From contig JAJFTF010000047.1 in assembly GCA_021373185.1 (NCBI GenBank), positions 1 to 54,298 on the forward strand: a DNA stretch of 54,298 nt. The letters are read 5' to 3'. The stretch comes from Betaproteobacteria bacterium (lineage in GTDB: Bacteria; Pseudomonadota; Gammaproteobacteria; Burkholderiales; Sulfuricellaceae). Positions 8,527 through 18,590 of this stretch are shown piece by piece (positions within the stretch are counted from its first letter, which is position 1; the number at the start of each line of letters is the position of its first letter). Both the position numbers and the translations under genes were made by a program. The notes below the pieces were generated by a model, which saw nothing but the letters and a program-made list of their open reading frames with translations, was not told where the DNA came from and did no database searches.

Positions 8527-11181
8527 ATGAAAATCCACCACCTCACCATCGAAGATGCGATCAAGAGCCTCAACAGCCGCCCAGAAGGGCTGTCCGCTCG
8601 CGAAGCCGTACGCCGGCTCAAGGAATTTGGGCCGAATCAGGTGGAGCGAGTCAGGCAGGAACCTCTCGCGCTGCGCTTCCTCAAGGAGTTCACCCATTTT
8701 TTCGCCTTAATTCTGTGGTTCGCCGCCACGCTGGCTTTCACCGCCGAAGCACTCAACCCCGGTGGCGGCATGGTGACCTTGGGTGGCGCCATTCTCGGCG
8801 TAATTCTGGTCAACGGCGTATTTTCCTTCTGGCAGGAGTATCGGGCGGAAAGGGCCATTGCTGCTCTGGAGAAACTGCTCCCGCGCAACGCAAAAGTATT
8901 GCGCAATGGCGCCGTCGCGCTGACCCCGGTCGAGCAATTGGTGCCCGGCGATGTCGTGCTGTTGCAAGAAGGCGACAACATCCCCGCCGACTGCCGCCTG
9001 ATCGAGGCTTTCGGCGTCCGCGTCAACCTCGCCACGGTGACCGGAGAATCCCTGCCTAAAGCCATGGACGCCCATCCCTCCGACAGCGACGACCTGCTCC
9101 ATGCGAGAAACGTCCTGCTCGCCGGCACTGCCATGGTTTCCGGCGAGGCTCGCGCAACGGTGTTTGCTACCGGCATGCACACTGAGTTCGGCAAGATCGC
9201 ACACCTCACGCAAACGGCGGGCGAAGCACCCTCCCCGCTACAGAAGGAAATCGCCCGCACCAGCCGTCTCATCGGCACAGTGGCGGCACTGGTCGGCATC
9301 ACCTTTTTTGTCATCGGCCACTTTCTGGGCCTGTCTTTCTGGGCCAATTTCACTTTCACCATCGGCATCATCGTCGCCTTCGTGCCGGAAGGCCTGCTGC
9401 CCACCGTGACCCTGTCGCTGGCGCTGGCCACCCAGCGCATGGCAAGGCGCAACGCCCTGGTGCGCCACCTGCCGGCGGTGGAGGCGCTGGGTTCGGCCAC
9501 CGTCATTTGCACCGACAAGACCGGCACCCTCACCCTCAACCGCATGGCGACAAAGCAGGTTTTCCTGGACGGCGGGCTGATGGCGGCCACGCAGATCGGC
9601 GACAACCACCGCGATTTTCTCGCCGTCGCCCGGCTGTGCCACAGCTTGAAACGGTCAGAAAAATCCGGGCATGCGGAATGGCTGGGCGACCCGATGGAAA
9701 TCGCCCTGCTGCAAATGGCCGGGGGAGCGGCGTTGGACTGGCCCAGACTGGACGAGATTCCGTTCGATACCGACCGCAAACGCTTTTCCGTCCTGCATCG
9801 CGCCCCTGAAGGTGCGATCCTGCTCACCAAGGGCGCGCCGGAAACCGTGCTGCCATTGTGCGGCACAGTACGACTGGGCGCTTCAGCACAACCGATCACG
9901 CCGGAAATCCGCCGGCAGTTCATCGCCACCCAGGAAATCATGGCGGCGCAAGGGCTGCGGGTGCTGGCCTTCGCCTGCCGCGCGGCAGGCGAAGAGCGCG
10001 GAGAAAAGCTGGAGCGGGACATGGTTCTGCTCGGCCTCGTTGCGTTGGAAGATCCGCCGCGCCCGGAAGTTCCCGACGCAATTCGCAAATGCTTTGATGC
10101 CGGCATCCGCGTCATCATGGTCACCGGCGACCATCCCCACACCGCGCTGGCCATCGCCCGCGAAATCGGACTGATCCGGGGTACCGACCCGTCCGTCATC
10201 AACGGCGAGGAACTGCACCGGATGTCCAACACCCAGCTCCAGCTTGCGCTGGATGCGCCGGAAATCCTCTTCGCCAGGGCCTCCGCCGACCAGAAGCTGC
10301 GCATCGTCACCGCGCTGAAAAGAAAAGGGGAAATCGTCGCGGTCACCGGCGACGGCGTCAACGATGCACCGGCGCTGAAAAAGGCCGACATCGGCATCGC
10401 CATGGGGCTGTGCGGCACGGAAGTGGCGCGGGAATCCGCCGACATGATCCTGCTCGACGATAATTTCGCCAGCATCGTCGCCGCCATTGAGGAAGGACGC
10501 GCGGTGTACGAGAACATCCGCAAATTCCTCACCTACATCCTCACCTCAAACCTGACCGAGGCCGTGCCTTTCCTTGCTTTCGTGCTGTTCCGCATCCCTT
10601 TGCCGTTGACCATCATCCAGATTCTGGCGGTAGATCTCGGCACCGATCTCCTGCCGGCGCTATCTCTCGGCGCAGAAAAACCTCATCCCGGCGTGATGAA
10701 GCAACCACCCCGCCCCCGCCACGAACGCCTGCTGAACTGGCCGCTGCTGCTACGCGCCTACCTGTTCCTCGGCGTAATGGAAGCGTCAGCGGCGATGGCG
10801 GCGTTTTTCTTCGTGCTGCACCATGCCGGCTGGCAATATGGACAGGCGCTGGCAGCCAACGACCCGCTCTATCTCCAGGCCACCACCGCCACCTTGACCG
10901 CCATCATCCTGATGCAGGTGATGAACGTGTTCCTTTGCCGCGACAGCCGGGAGTCCATCTTCAGGCTCGGCTTCTTCAGCAACCCGCTGGTTTGGGCCGG
11001 CATCGCCACCGAAATCGTGCTGATCCTGGTGATCGACTACGCGCCGTGGGGCAACTGGGTATATGGCACCGCGCCCATCGGACTGGATGTCTGGCTGTTC
11101 GTCATCCCCTTCGCTTTCGCCATGCTGGTGCTGGAGGAAATACGCAAATGGGCAACAAGAAAATATATACTGGAACCATGA
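8527..11181 (+). CDS. P-type cation ATPase, P2 family with Na,K-ATPase-like ion-site motifs
   Basis: An 884-residue pump. I chose the ATG at 8527 (MKIHHLTIEDAI); a TTG two codons upstream is also open, and neither has a strong ribosome site. Order: cation-ATPase N domain; TM1-2; A domain with TGES; TM4 with VPEGLLPTVTLSL; phosphorylation motif CTDKTGTLT (Asp at about 330); N domain; TGDGVNDAPALKKADIG; then C-terminal TMs. TM5 reads TSNLTEAVPF and TM6 AVDLGTDLLPALSLG. These match the Asn, Glu and two Asp ion ligands of the Na,K/H,K-ATPase group (P2C) better than SERCA, which has an Asn before T-D in TM6. Ion specificity is an inference. It is coupled to a small downstream gene by ATGA. Confidence 0.9.
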   Translation: MKIHHLTIEDAIKSLNSRPEGLSAREAVRRLKEFGPNQVERVRQEPLALRFLKEFTHFFALILWFAATLAFTAEALNPGGGMVTLGGAILGVILVNGVFSFWQEYRAERAIAALEKLLPRNAKVLRNGAVALTPVEQLVPGDVVLLQEGDNIPADCRLIEAFGVRVNLATVTGESLPKAMDAHPSDSDDLLHARNVLLAGTAMVSGEARATVFATGMHTEFGKIAHLTQTAGEAPSPLQKEIARTSRLIGTVAALVGITFFVIGHFLGLSFWANFTFTIGIIVAFVPEGLLPTVTLSLALATQRMARRNALVRHLPAVEALGSATVICTDKTGTLTLNRMATKQVFLDGGLMAATQIGDNHRDFLAVARLCHSLKRSEKSGHAEWLGDPMEIALLQMAGGAALDWPRLDEIPFDTDRKRFSVLHRAPEGAILLTKGAPETVLPLCGTVRLGASAQPITPEIRRQFIATQEIMAAQGLRVLAFACRAAGEERGEKLERDMVLLGLVALEDPPRPEVPDAIRKCFDAGIRVIMVTGDHPHTALAIAREIGLIRGTDPSVINGEELHRMSNTQLQLALDAPEILFARASADQKLRIVTALKRKGEIVAVTGDGVNDAPALKKADIGIAMGLCGTEVARESADMILLDDNFASIVAAIEEGRAVYENIRKFLTYILTSNLTEAVPFLAFVLFRIPLPLTIIQILAVDLGTDLLPALSLGAEKPHPGVMKQPPRPRHERLLNWPLLLRAYLFLGVMEASAAMAAFFFVLHHAGWQYGQALAANDPLYLQATTATLTAIILMQVMNVFLCRDSRESIFRLGFFSNPLVWAGIATEIVLILVIDYAPWGNWVYGTAPIGLDVWLFVIPFAFAMLVLEEIRKWATRKYILEP

Positions 11182-11330
11182 AAGCCAACGATCAGATGAA
11201 AGAGCTACTGGCCGCCAAACAGGAATCGCTGCGGCGCAATCAGGCACAGAAATCGGCCAACAAGCTGGCCGATAAGCAGAACCGCTGGCAGCGTTTCAAC
11301 CGCTTTGTCTGGGACAAGTCACGCGGTTAG
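11178..11330 (+). CDS. 50-residue charged protein coupled to the P-type ATPase
   Basis: Starts MKANDQMKELLAAKQESLRR and ends FNRFVWDKSRG. It is rich in Lys, Arg, Gln and Asn, has no membrane segment or signal peptide, and probably forms a single amphipathic helix. The ATG overlaps the ATPase stop (ATGA), which strongly implies co-translation. I do not recognise a family. It could be a small regulator or an unrelated passenger. The metallo-beta-lactamase-fold gene follows after 31 bp. Confidence 0.6.
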   Translation: MKANDQMKELLAAKQESLRRNQAQKSANKLADKQNRWQRFNRFVWDKSRG

Positions 11331-11361
11331 CCGTCGCCAACTCCTGAATCGAGGTCTAACC

Positions 11362-12312
11362 ATGCAGAAATTCAGCGCCCTGCTCCTGCTTCTTGTTCTT
11401 TCCCCGTTGGTCGATGCGGCAGACAGTTCCCTGCTGGCCGTCACCCCGATCAAGCTGAGTCCCCACGCTTATTATGTGAAAGGCCTATCCGGCGCGGCTT
11501 CCGCCGAGAATCAGGGTTACATGTCCAATGCCGGCTTCGTGGTCACCCGCAGCGGTGTGCTGGTATTCGATTCGCTCGGCACGCCGCCGCTCGCTGCAGA
11601 ACTGATCCGGCAGATACGCAAGATCACCGACCAGCCGATCCGGCGCGTCATCGTCAGCCATTACCATGCCGACCACATTTACGGCCTGCAGGCTTTCAAG
11701 GCGGTGGGCGCAGAAATCTGGGCGCAACAGCGCGGCAAGGAATACCTGGTTTCCGACGAGGCGAGCAAACGGATGGCCCAGCGGCAAAAAACGCTATCGC
11801 CCTGGATCGACGAAACCACCCGCCTGCTGCCTGCCGACAAATGGCTGGATGGCAACACCCGCTTCGAAATGGGCGGCCTGCATTTCGAGTTGAATCATGT
11901 CGGCCCCGCCCACTCCGCCGAAGACCTGACGCTGTTCGTCAAGGAAGACGGCGTGCTGTTCTCCGGCGACCTGGTGTTCAAGGGGCGCGTGCCTTTTGTC
12001 GGCGAGGCCGACAGCAAAGCCTGGCTGGCCGCGCTGGACAAGCTGATCCGGTTGAAGCCCAGGATTCTGGTTCCCGGCCACGGCGAGGCCTCGACCGACG
12101 CCAGCACCGACCTCGCGTTCACGCGCGATTACCTGCGCTACCTGCGGGAAACCATGGGCAAGGGACTGGAAAACATGGAGCCGTTCGAAGAAGTCTACGC
12201 AAAAACCTCCTGGCAGCAGTTCAACCATCTGCCGGCCTTCGCCGAAGCCAACCGGGTCAATGCCTACAACACCTACCTCCTGCTCGAGGGCGAGGCGTTG
12301 CGCAAGAAATAA
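11362..12312 (+). CDS. secreted metallo-beta-lactamase-fold hydrolase
   Basis: A 316-residue protein. The signal peptide MQKFSALLLLLVLSPLVDA is followed by a mature part with the MBL zinc motif HYHADHIYGLQ near residue 100, a second histidine in NHVGPAHSAEDL, the Asp ligand in FSGDLVFKG and the C-terminal VPGHGE. This resembles periplasmic MBL-fold hydrolases of the quinoprotein-relay/class B-like type. The substrate is unknown. I start at the ATG with GAGGTCT upstream rather than the longer in-frame start at 11305, because only the former gives a clean signal peptide. Confidence 0.85.
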   Translation: MQKFSALLLLLVLSPLVDAADSSLLAVTPIKLSPHAYYVKGLSGAASAENQGYMSNAGFVVTRSGVLVFDSLGTPPLAAELIRQIRKITDQPIRRVIVSHYHADHIYGLQAFKAVGAEIWAQQRGKEYLVSDEASKRMAQRQKTLSPWIDETTRLLPADKWLDGNTRFEMGGLHFELNHVGPAHSAEDLTLFVKEDGVLFSGDLVFKGRVPFVGEADSKAWLAALDKLIRLKPRILVPGHGEASTDASTDLAFTRDYLRYLRETMGKGLENMEPFEEVYAKTSWQQFNHLPAFAEANRVNAYNTYLLLEGEALRKK

Positions 12313-12475
12313 GTGACATCGACAATGTCTGATTGATTTCAAATATGCGAAGTCTCAGTCGCTGCATCTTCAAACCCTCGGACAACCGGGAACGGGTTGG
12401 CGTGACCCCTCATCTCTTGCCGCCGGCGCGCTTTCGTCGGATCATGAAGTTTTTCTTGCCCTGCTGCCTGTGATC

Positions 12476-13650
12476 ATGACGCCTCCAACTTCTTCGCACC
12501 GTATCCGCCGCTGGCTGACCATCGGCTTCGTGGTTCTTCTCGCTGCCGCCGCCGTGTGGTGGCTGAAGCAGCCCAAGCCGGTTGCGGTGGCGATCAAGGA
12601 AGTCGATAAAGGCCGGGTATCTTCCACCATCGCCAACACGCGCGCAGGAACCGTCGAAGCCTGCTTGCGCACCAAGCTGTCGACGATCCTCGGCGGGCGC
12701 ATCGAAGTGCTGGCGGTGAAGGAAGGCGACCATGTAAGCAAGGGGCAACTGCTGATGAAGTTGTGGAACGACGATCAGCAGGCGCAAAGCGCCTTGGCCC
12801 GAACGCAGTTGACGATGGCGCAAAAGCGCGTGGGCGAAACCTGCATCCTGGCCGACAACGCCGAGCGCGAAGCCGAGCGCCAGGCCAATCTGCGCGCCAA
12901 GGGCTTCGTCTCGGCATCCGCCGAGGAAACCGCCCGCGCCGGGGCGCAGTCCAGGCGCGCCAGTTGCGAAACGGCCAAAGCCGATGTGAATCAATCCGTC
13001 GCCCGTGTTCGGGCGATCAAGGTCGAGCAGGGACGCACCGTGCTTTACGCGCCTTTCGCCGGCACGGTCGCCAAGATCGTCGGCGAAGTCGGCGAATTCT
13101 CGACGCCCTCGCCGCCCGGCGTGCCGATGCCGCCAGCCATCGACCTGATCGACGAATCCTGCCTCTACATCAAGGCGCCAATGGATGAAGTGGACGCCCC
13201 GAAAATCCGCCCCGGCCAGCCGGTGCGCATCACGCTGGACGCACTGCCCAAACAGTCCTTCGCCGGGCACGTCAAGCGCGTCGCCCCCTATGTTTCCGCC
13301 GTCGAAAAACAGGCGCGGACGGTGGACATCGAGGCGGTTTTCGATCAGCCGGAGGCGACAGGCAAGCTGCTGGTCGGCTACAGCGCGGATATCGAAGTGA
13401 TCCTCGCGGTGCGCGACGACGTGGTGCGCCTCCCCACCCAGGCGTTGCTCGAAGGCGGCAAGGTACTGGTGGTGCGCGCCGATGGTGTGCTGGAGGAGCG
13501 CAAGATCAAGGCCGGGCTGTCCAACTGGGAATACAGCGAAGTGCTCGAAGGGATCAAAGCCGGCGAGCGGGTCGTCATCTCGCTGGAGCGCGAGGGAGTA
13601 AAAGCCGGCGTCCGCGTCGTGGCGGACGAGAAAAATATCCCGGCAGGCAA

Positions 13651-13654
<4 letters not shown>
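12476..13654 (+). CDS. HlyD/MacA-like periplasmic adaptor subunit
   Basis: Membrane-fusion protein with one N-terminal membrane anchor (WLTIGFVVLLAAAAVWW), a split lipoyl/barrel-sandwich segment, an alpha-hairpin (about 100-180) and a beta-barrel containing RPGQPVRITLDALP. 392 residues from this ATG; a GTG two codons earlier is open. It should bridge the inner-membrane ABC permeases to an outer-membrane channel. The stop overlaps the next gene by 4 bp (ATGA), so it opens a four-gene operon. No TolC-like gene lies nearby. Confidence 0.9.
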
Positions 13655-14355
<701 letters not shown>

Positions 14356-14431
14356 TCCGGCCAAATGCATTTGACCCTGGATTTGCACGCATGCGCCCAT
14401 GTCCGCGATCCGACGCTCCCGACACCCTCCC

Positions 14432-15640
14432 ATGCGCGCCCCCGACCTGATCCGATTCGCCCGCGATGCGGCCATGGGCAACCTGTTGCGCACCGCCTTG
14501 CTGGTGCTGTCCGTGGCGATTGGCGTGGCCGCGGTGGTGGTACTGACCGCGCTCGGCGACGGAGCGCGGCGTTATGTGGTCAACGAGTTTTCATCCCTTG
14601 GCAGCAACCTGGTCATCGTCCTGCCGGGCCGTTCGGAAACCGGCGGTTTCAACCCGGCCAACGCCATCACCAGCACGCCGCGCGACTTGACCATCAACGA
14701 TGCGCAGGCATTGCTGCGCGGCACGGCGATTCGCCGCCTGGCGCCGCTATTGGTCGGAACTTCGGAAATCAGCGTTGACGGCAAGCTGCGCGAAGTCATG
14801 GTGGCGGGCACCACGACGCAATTTATCCAGGTGCGCAACCTCGCCATCGCCCAGGGGCGTTTCCTGCCGGACGAAGACTGGGAGCGGGGTTCGGCGGAAG
14901 CGGTGATCGGCGCGACAATCCGCGATGAATTGTTCGGCCCCGAACCTGCGCTCGGCAAGCTGGTGCGCATCGGCGACCGGCGCTTCCGCATCGTCGGCGT
15001 GCTCAAAGCCAGCGGCCAAGGGCTGGGCATGAACAGCGACGAACTGGTCATCGTGCCGGTGGCGCTGGCGCAGGCGATGTTCAACAGCAATACGCTGTTC
15101 CGCATCCTGATCGAGTCGCGCAGCCGCGAAGATATCCCGGCGGCCAAAGCGCAGGCGGAGGAAATCATCAAACAGCGCCACGACGGCGAACTGGATGTGA
15201 CGGTAATCACCCAGGACGCGATGCTGGCGACCTTCGACCGCCTGCTCGGCGTGATGACCATGGGCGTCGCCGGGATCGCCGCCATCAGCCTGGCTGTGGC
15301 GGGCATTCTGGTGATGAATGTCATGCTGGTGTCGGTCGCCCAGCGCACGGCGGAAATCGGCCTGCTGAAGGCGCTGGGAGCGACCGGCAGCGCCATCCGC
15401 CTGACTTTTCTGGCCGAGGCGGCGATGCTGTCGCTGGCCGGGGCCGTCGTCGGCTTCGTGCTCGGCCATGCAGGCGCAGCACTGATTCGCCACCTCTACC
15501 CCACTTTCCCGGCCTATCCGCCGGCCTGGGCGGTGCTCGCCGGGCTGGCCACCGCGCTGGCGAGCGGCATCCTGTTCGGCGTCACGCCGGCCCGCCGTGC
15601 GGCGGCGCTCGATCCCATTCAGGCGCTGTCGAAACGATGA
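14432..15640 (+). CDS. MacB/FtsX-type ABC permease, first copy
   Basis: A 402-residue permease starting MRAPDLIRFARDAAMGNLLRT. It has an N-terminal TM, a large periplasmic MacB-core domain (about 45-270) and three C-terminal TMs with the FtsX-type sequence EIGLLKALGATGSAIRLTFL and the closing GVTPARRAAALDPIQAL. An upstream in-frame ATG (14399) would add 11 residues; I prefer the later start because its length matches the sister permease. Neither has a clear ribosome site. It probably pairs with the next gene as a heterodimer. Confidence 0.9.
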   Translation: MRAPDLIRFARDAAMGNLLRTALLVLSVAIGVAAVVVLTALGDGARRYVVNEFSSLGSNLVIVLPGRSETGGFNPANAITSTPRDLTINDAQALLRGTAIRRLAPLLVGTSEISVDGKLREVMVAGTTTQFIQVRNLAIAQGRFLPDEDWERGSAEAVIGATIRDELFGPEPALGKLVRIGDRRFRIVGVLKASGQGLGMNSDELVIVPVALAQAMFNSNTLFRILIESRSREDIPAAKAQAEEIIKQRHDGELDVTVITQDAMLATFDRLLGVMTMGVAGIAAISLAVAGILVMNVMLVSVAQRTAEIGLLKALGATGSAIRLTFLAEAAMLSLAGAVVGFVLGHAGAALIRHLYPTFPAYPPAWAVLAGLATALASGILFGVTPARRAAALDPIQALSKR

Positions 15641-16842
15641 TCCGCACATCCGACGGCATTGTCCTTGCCTTGCGCGCCATTACCGCGCACCGCTTGCGCA
15701 GCTTTCTGACCGTGCTCGGCATTGCCGTCGGCATCGCGGCGGTGATCCTGCTGACTTCCATCGGCGAGGGCATCCATCGTTTTGTCCTGGCCGAATTCAC
15801 CCAGTTCGGCACCAACGTCATCGGCATCGCGCCCGGCAAGATCAAGACCAGCGGCGCGCCGCCCTCGGGCATCCCCACCTCGGTGCGCCCATTGACGCTG
15901 GAAGACGCGCGCGCACTGGAACGCCTGCCCAACGTCGCGGCGGTGACTCCTGTCGTCTGGGGCAATTCCGAAGTGGGCGGCAACGGGCGCTTGCGCCGCA
16001 CCACGGTGTACGGCGTCGGCCCGGATATGCTGACGATGTTCCGCCTCAAGATCGGCAGCGGGCAATTCCTGCCGCCGGAAGCGTCGGACAGCGCCCGCGC
16101 TTTCGTCGTACTCGGAGCCAAACTCAAGACGGAATTGTTCGGCGGCGACAATCCGCTGGGTGCGCGAGTACGCATCGGCGGCCTGCAATTCCGCGTGATC
16201 GGCGTACTTGAAGCCAAGGGGCAAATCCTCGGCATCGACATGGACGACACGGCCTACATTCCCACCGCCCGCGCACTGGAACTCTACAACCGCGACGGGC
16301 TGATGGAAATCCATGCCACCTACGCCGAAGGCATGCCCGCCAAGGCGGTGACCGACGCAATCAAAACGCAACTCAAGGCGCGCCACGGTCGCGAGGATTT
16401 CACCATCACCACCCAGGAAGACATGCTGCGCACGCTGTCGAAGATCCTCGACGTCCTGACCATGGCGGTCGGCGCGCTGGGCGGCATTTCGCTGCTGGTC
16501 GGCGGCGTCGGCATCGTCACCATCATGACCATCGCCGTCAATGAGCGCACCAGCGAAATCGGCCTGCTCACCGCTCTCGGCGCGTCGCGCCGGGTCATTC
16601 TCGGCTTGTTCCTCGGCGAAGCGGTGGCGCTGTCCGCCGTTGGCGGCGCGCTGGGACTGATGCTCGGCATCGGCATCGCGCAATTGCTGCGCCTCATCGT
16701 TCCCGCCCTGCCGGTGCATACTCCCATCCTCTTCGTGTTCCTTGCCGAAGCCATCGCCATCGCCATCGGCCTCGCCGCCGGCGTGCTCCCCGCACGCCGC
16801 GCGGCGCGCCTGAATTCGGTGGAAGCGCTAAGAAGCGAATGA
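15637..16842 (+). CDS. MacB/FtsX-type ABC permease, second copy
   Basis: A 401-residue paralogue of the preceding permease with the same plan: N-terminal TM (RSFLTVLGIAVGIAAVILLT), MacB periplasmic core, three TMs and EIGLLTALGASRRVILGLFL near the end. The ATG overlaps the previous stop (ATGA). Two distinct half-size permeases with one ATPase and one adaptor suggest a heteromeric exporter. Substrate unknown. Confidence 0.92.
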   Translation: MIRTSDGIVLALRAITAHRLRSFLTVLGIAVGIAAVILLTSIGEGIHRFVLAEFTQFGTNVIGIAPGKIKTSGAPPSGIPTSVRPLTLEDARALERLPNVAAVTPVVWGNSEVGGNGRLRRTTVYGVGPDMLTMFRLKIGSGQFLPPEASDSARAFVVLGAKLKTELFGGDNPLGARVRIGGLQFRVIGVLEAKGQILGIDMDDTAYIPTARALELYNRDGLMEIHATYAEGMPAKAVTDAIKTQLKARHGREDFTITTQEDMLRTLSKILDVLTMAVGALGGISLLVGGVGIVTIMTIAVNERTSEIGLLTALGASRRVILGLFLGEAVALSAVGGALGLMLGIGIAQLLRLIVPALPVHTPILFVFLAEAIAIAIGLAAGVLPARRAARLNSVEALRSE

Positions 16843-16872
16843 CCCCGAGTCTGCAATGGGCAAGCGGTGCAA

Positions 16873-16889
16873 CTGCCAATTATTGGCAG
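16873..16889 (+). terminator. possible weak terminator after the export operon
   Basis: CTGCCAA (16873-16879) and TTGGCAG (16883-16889) form a 7-bp hairpin with a TTA loop, 30 bp after the last permease gene. The downstream sequence is only moderately T-rich, so this is a tentative call. It overlaps the edge of a dispersed repeat copy. Confidence 0.3.
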
Positions 16890-16982
16890 GGAAACTTTGT
16901 TTTCTGTTCACCTTCGGGATGATGATGAGAGCGTCAATAATCACGACGTTTAATCGGCGTTTATTGGCGTGCAGCGGCGGTT
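16878..16982 (+). repeat. dispersed inverted-terminus repeat, partial copy A
   Basis: The right two-thirds of an element also present at 32061-32237 (inverted) and 52948-53118. Shared interior segments include GAAACTT-GTTTTC and GATGATGAGAGCGTCAATAA; the right terminus is GCGTTTATTGGCGTGCAGCG then GCGGTT. The left terminus is missing here, so the copy is truncated or decayed. Confidence 0.65.
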
Positions 16983-17010
16983 AATCGCCGTTTTCAGCTT
17001 GAATATCGAA

Positions 17011-17673
17011 TCAGCGCACCCAGACGACTACGTCTTCCAGCGCCTGACGGGTCTTTTCCGGCTGCGGGTTGATGCGGTAGCCGAATGCCGCCATCACCGC
17101 CAGGCCGTAATTGGCGCGGTCAAGCACCCCGGCCTCGGCCAGAACGCTCTCGGCGTCGTCGATATCGAAACCCTCGATCGGGCATGAATCGATGCCGCGC
17201 AGCGCGGCGGCGGTCATCATGTTGCCCAAGGCGATGTAGGCCTGCTTGCAAGCCCAGTCGAACAAGGCGCGCGGGCTTTCCAGCAGCCTGAAGTCGGACT
17301 CCTGGAACTTCCGGTACTTGGCCCGCTTCATCTCCACCACCTCCTCGGGCAGCTTCTGTACCCGGCGCATGATGTTCTCGATGTAGGCCGAATCGAAACG
17401 CATGTCGCCCTTGCGGCAAAGGATAGCGAGATAGTGGCTGGCGGTGGGCAGCGTGCCTTGCGCACCCCAGGTCACCGCCTTGAGCTTCTCGCGCAAAACA
17501 GGATTCTGGATCACCACAAAGCGCCAGGGTTCGAAGCCAAAGGAACTGGGCGACAGGCGACCCGCTTCCAGGATGAGGTCGAAATCCTGATCGGGAATCT
17601 TCTTCTCGGCATCGAATTGCTTGCAGGCGTGGCGAAACTGGAAGGCGGCAAGGATGTCTTCTGTGTCGATCAT
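17011..17673 (-). CDS. NAD(P)H-dependent nitroreductase-family protein (NfsB-like)
   Basis: An FMN-dependent oxidoreductase of 220 residues from MIDTEDILAAFQFRHACKQFD, where GGGAG precedes the ATG. A longer frame upstream lacks homologous character. FMN-binding signatures RHACKQFD and RLSPSSFGFEPWRFVVIQ lie near the N-terminus; the middle carries ALGNMMTAAALRGIDSCPIEGF. Members reduce nitroaromatics or quinones; the true substrate is unknown. It stands alone, convergent with the export operon. Confidence 0.92.
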   Translation of the reverse strand: MIDTEDILAAFQFRHACKQFDAEKKIPDQDFDLILEAGRLSPSSFGFEPWRFVVIQNPVLREKLKAVTWGAQGTLPTASHYLAILCRKGDMRFDSAYIENIMRRVQKLPEEVVEMKRAKYRKFQESDFRLLESPRALFDWACKQAYIALGNMMTAAALRGIDSCPIEGFDIDDAESVLAEAGVLDRANYGLAVMAAFGYRINPQPEKTRQALEDVVVWVR

Positions 17674-17981
17674 GGCGATCTCCCTTGAAATGACGATAGG
17701 GTGCAATCTTATCGTTTCGCTGGGCATCACGATAGCCGTAGCAATCTGCATGCAGCGCCCGGAGCTAGAATCATTAAGCTTCATTCCCATAGCAGTTTGT
17801 TTATAACAGGGGCATAATGCGTCTGTCTCCGGTCTCCTTTTTCATAACGCAATAACCGGACAGATGATTAACAAAAACATTAACAATCATGATGATAAGC
17901 TCACATAATGGCCGTCTCTATATTAATAAACGTCCTGACCCACGGGTCTCTTGATTAACTGTTAGGCTTGAAGGAATCCGT
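17674..17981. other. 308-bp gap with the left boundary of the integron cassette
   Basis: No convincing gene. The sequence is AT-richer than its surroundings. It contains a hairpin of TCTGTC-CGGT (around 17823) with ACCGGACAGA (about 17853-17862), a short GACCC-ACG-GGGTC-like palindrome near 17936-17947, and the heptamer GTTAGGC at 17961-17967. The heptamer matches the GTTRRRY integron core exactly and marks the cassette start. Promoters for the nitroreductase gene and the cassette gene must both lie here. Confidence 0.5.
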
Positions 17982-18590
17982 ATGGGCGATGGACTGCTAC
18001 GACAACGCCGAAACCTGATAACGACGTGCGTGCTTCTATGGCTGCTGAAATATGGCGATGTCAGTTTTTCAAAGTTCAGTCTTGCTGGATTTGATGTTGA
18101 ATTTAAGAATCCAGAGGCACTGATCTTGGCTATCTGGATAGCTTTCGCCTATTTTCTGTATCGGTATTACCAGTACTTTTCGGGCGAGGGAACAGAGAAG
18201 CTCAAACGGGTGTTTGCGGCTGCGCTTGAACAGAAATGCGAGCCCATCATCACTAACCTCGTGAAGTCGCGTTATCCCACCAACAACGATGCCATACGTT
18301 ACAGCTTTGCCTTCCTGAAGAGAGATGGTTGGCTCTATAAGGGTCATGCTCTAGGCGGTCCCTATGATCCGGCAACGGGGTCATCCCCTGGTAATGGGCA
18401 CTTTGAGCTAGCAATTGGACGGTGGAAATTGTGGAAAGGAATTCTGTCAGCCATCGTTGATTCAACTTTCAGAAATAGCGTCGTTACAGATTACTTGCTG
18501 CCCTTCGCTCTTGCATGTTTCATTCTTTACTACTGTGGCGCCGACAACTGGGAAGGAAGCTTTTTTCGGCTATGGGCACATCAAGCCTAA
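17982..18590 (+). CDS. cassette-borne membrane protein of unknown function
   Basis: A 202-residue protein starting MGDGLLRQRRNLITTCVLLW. Hydrophobic stretches lie near 12-22, 47-63 (ALILAIWIAFAYFLYRYY) and 172-186 (YLLPFALACFILYYC), so it is probably an inner-membrane protein with a central cytoplasmic or periplasmic part. AAGGAATCC precedes the ATG. The base composition is visibly less GC-rich than neighbours, with A/T-ending codons common, which supports transfer. The stop codon lies inside the attC-like site. I do not recognise a family. Confidence 0.8.
   Translation: MGDGLLRQRRNLITTCVLLWLLKYGDVSFSKFSLAGFDVEFKNPEALILAIWIAFAYFLYRYYQYFSGEGTEKLKRVFAAALEQKCEPIITNLVKSRYPTNNDAIRYSFAFLKRDGWLYKGHALGGPYDPATGSSPGNGHFELAIGRWKLWKGILSAIVDSTFRNSVVTDYLLPFALACFILYYCGADNWEGSFFRLWAHQA

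Noticed and set aside
8637..10532. 631-codon minus-strand open frame opposite the P-type ATPase
   Set aside because: Ser/Arg/Met-rich shadow of the ATPase coding strand; no domain or ribosome site.
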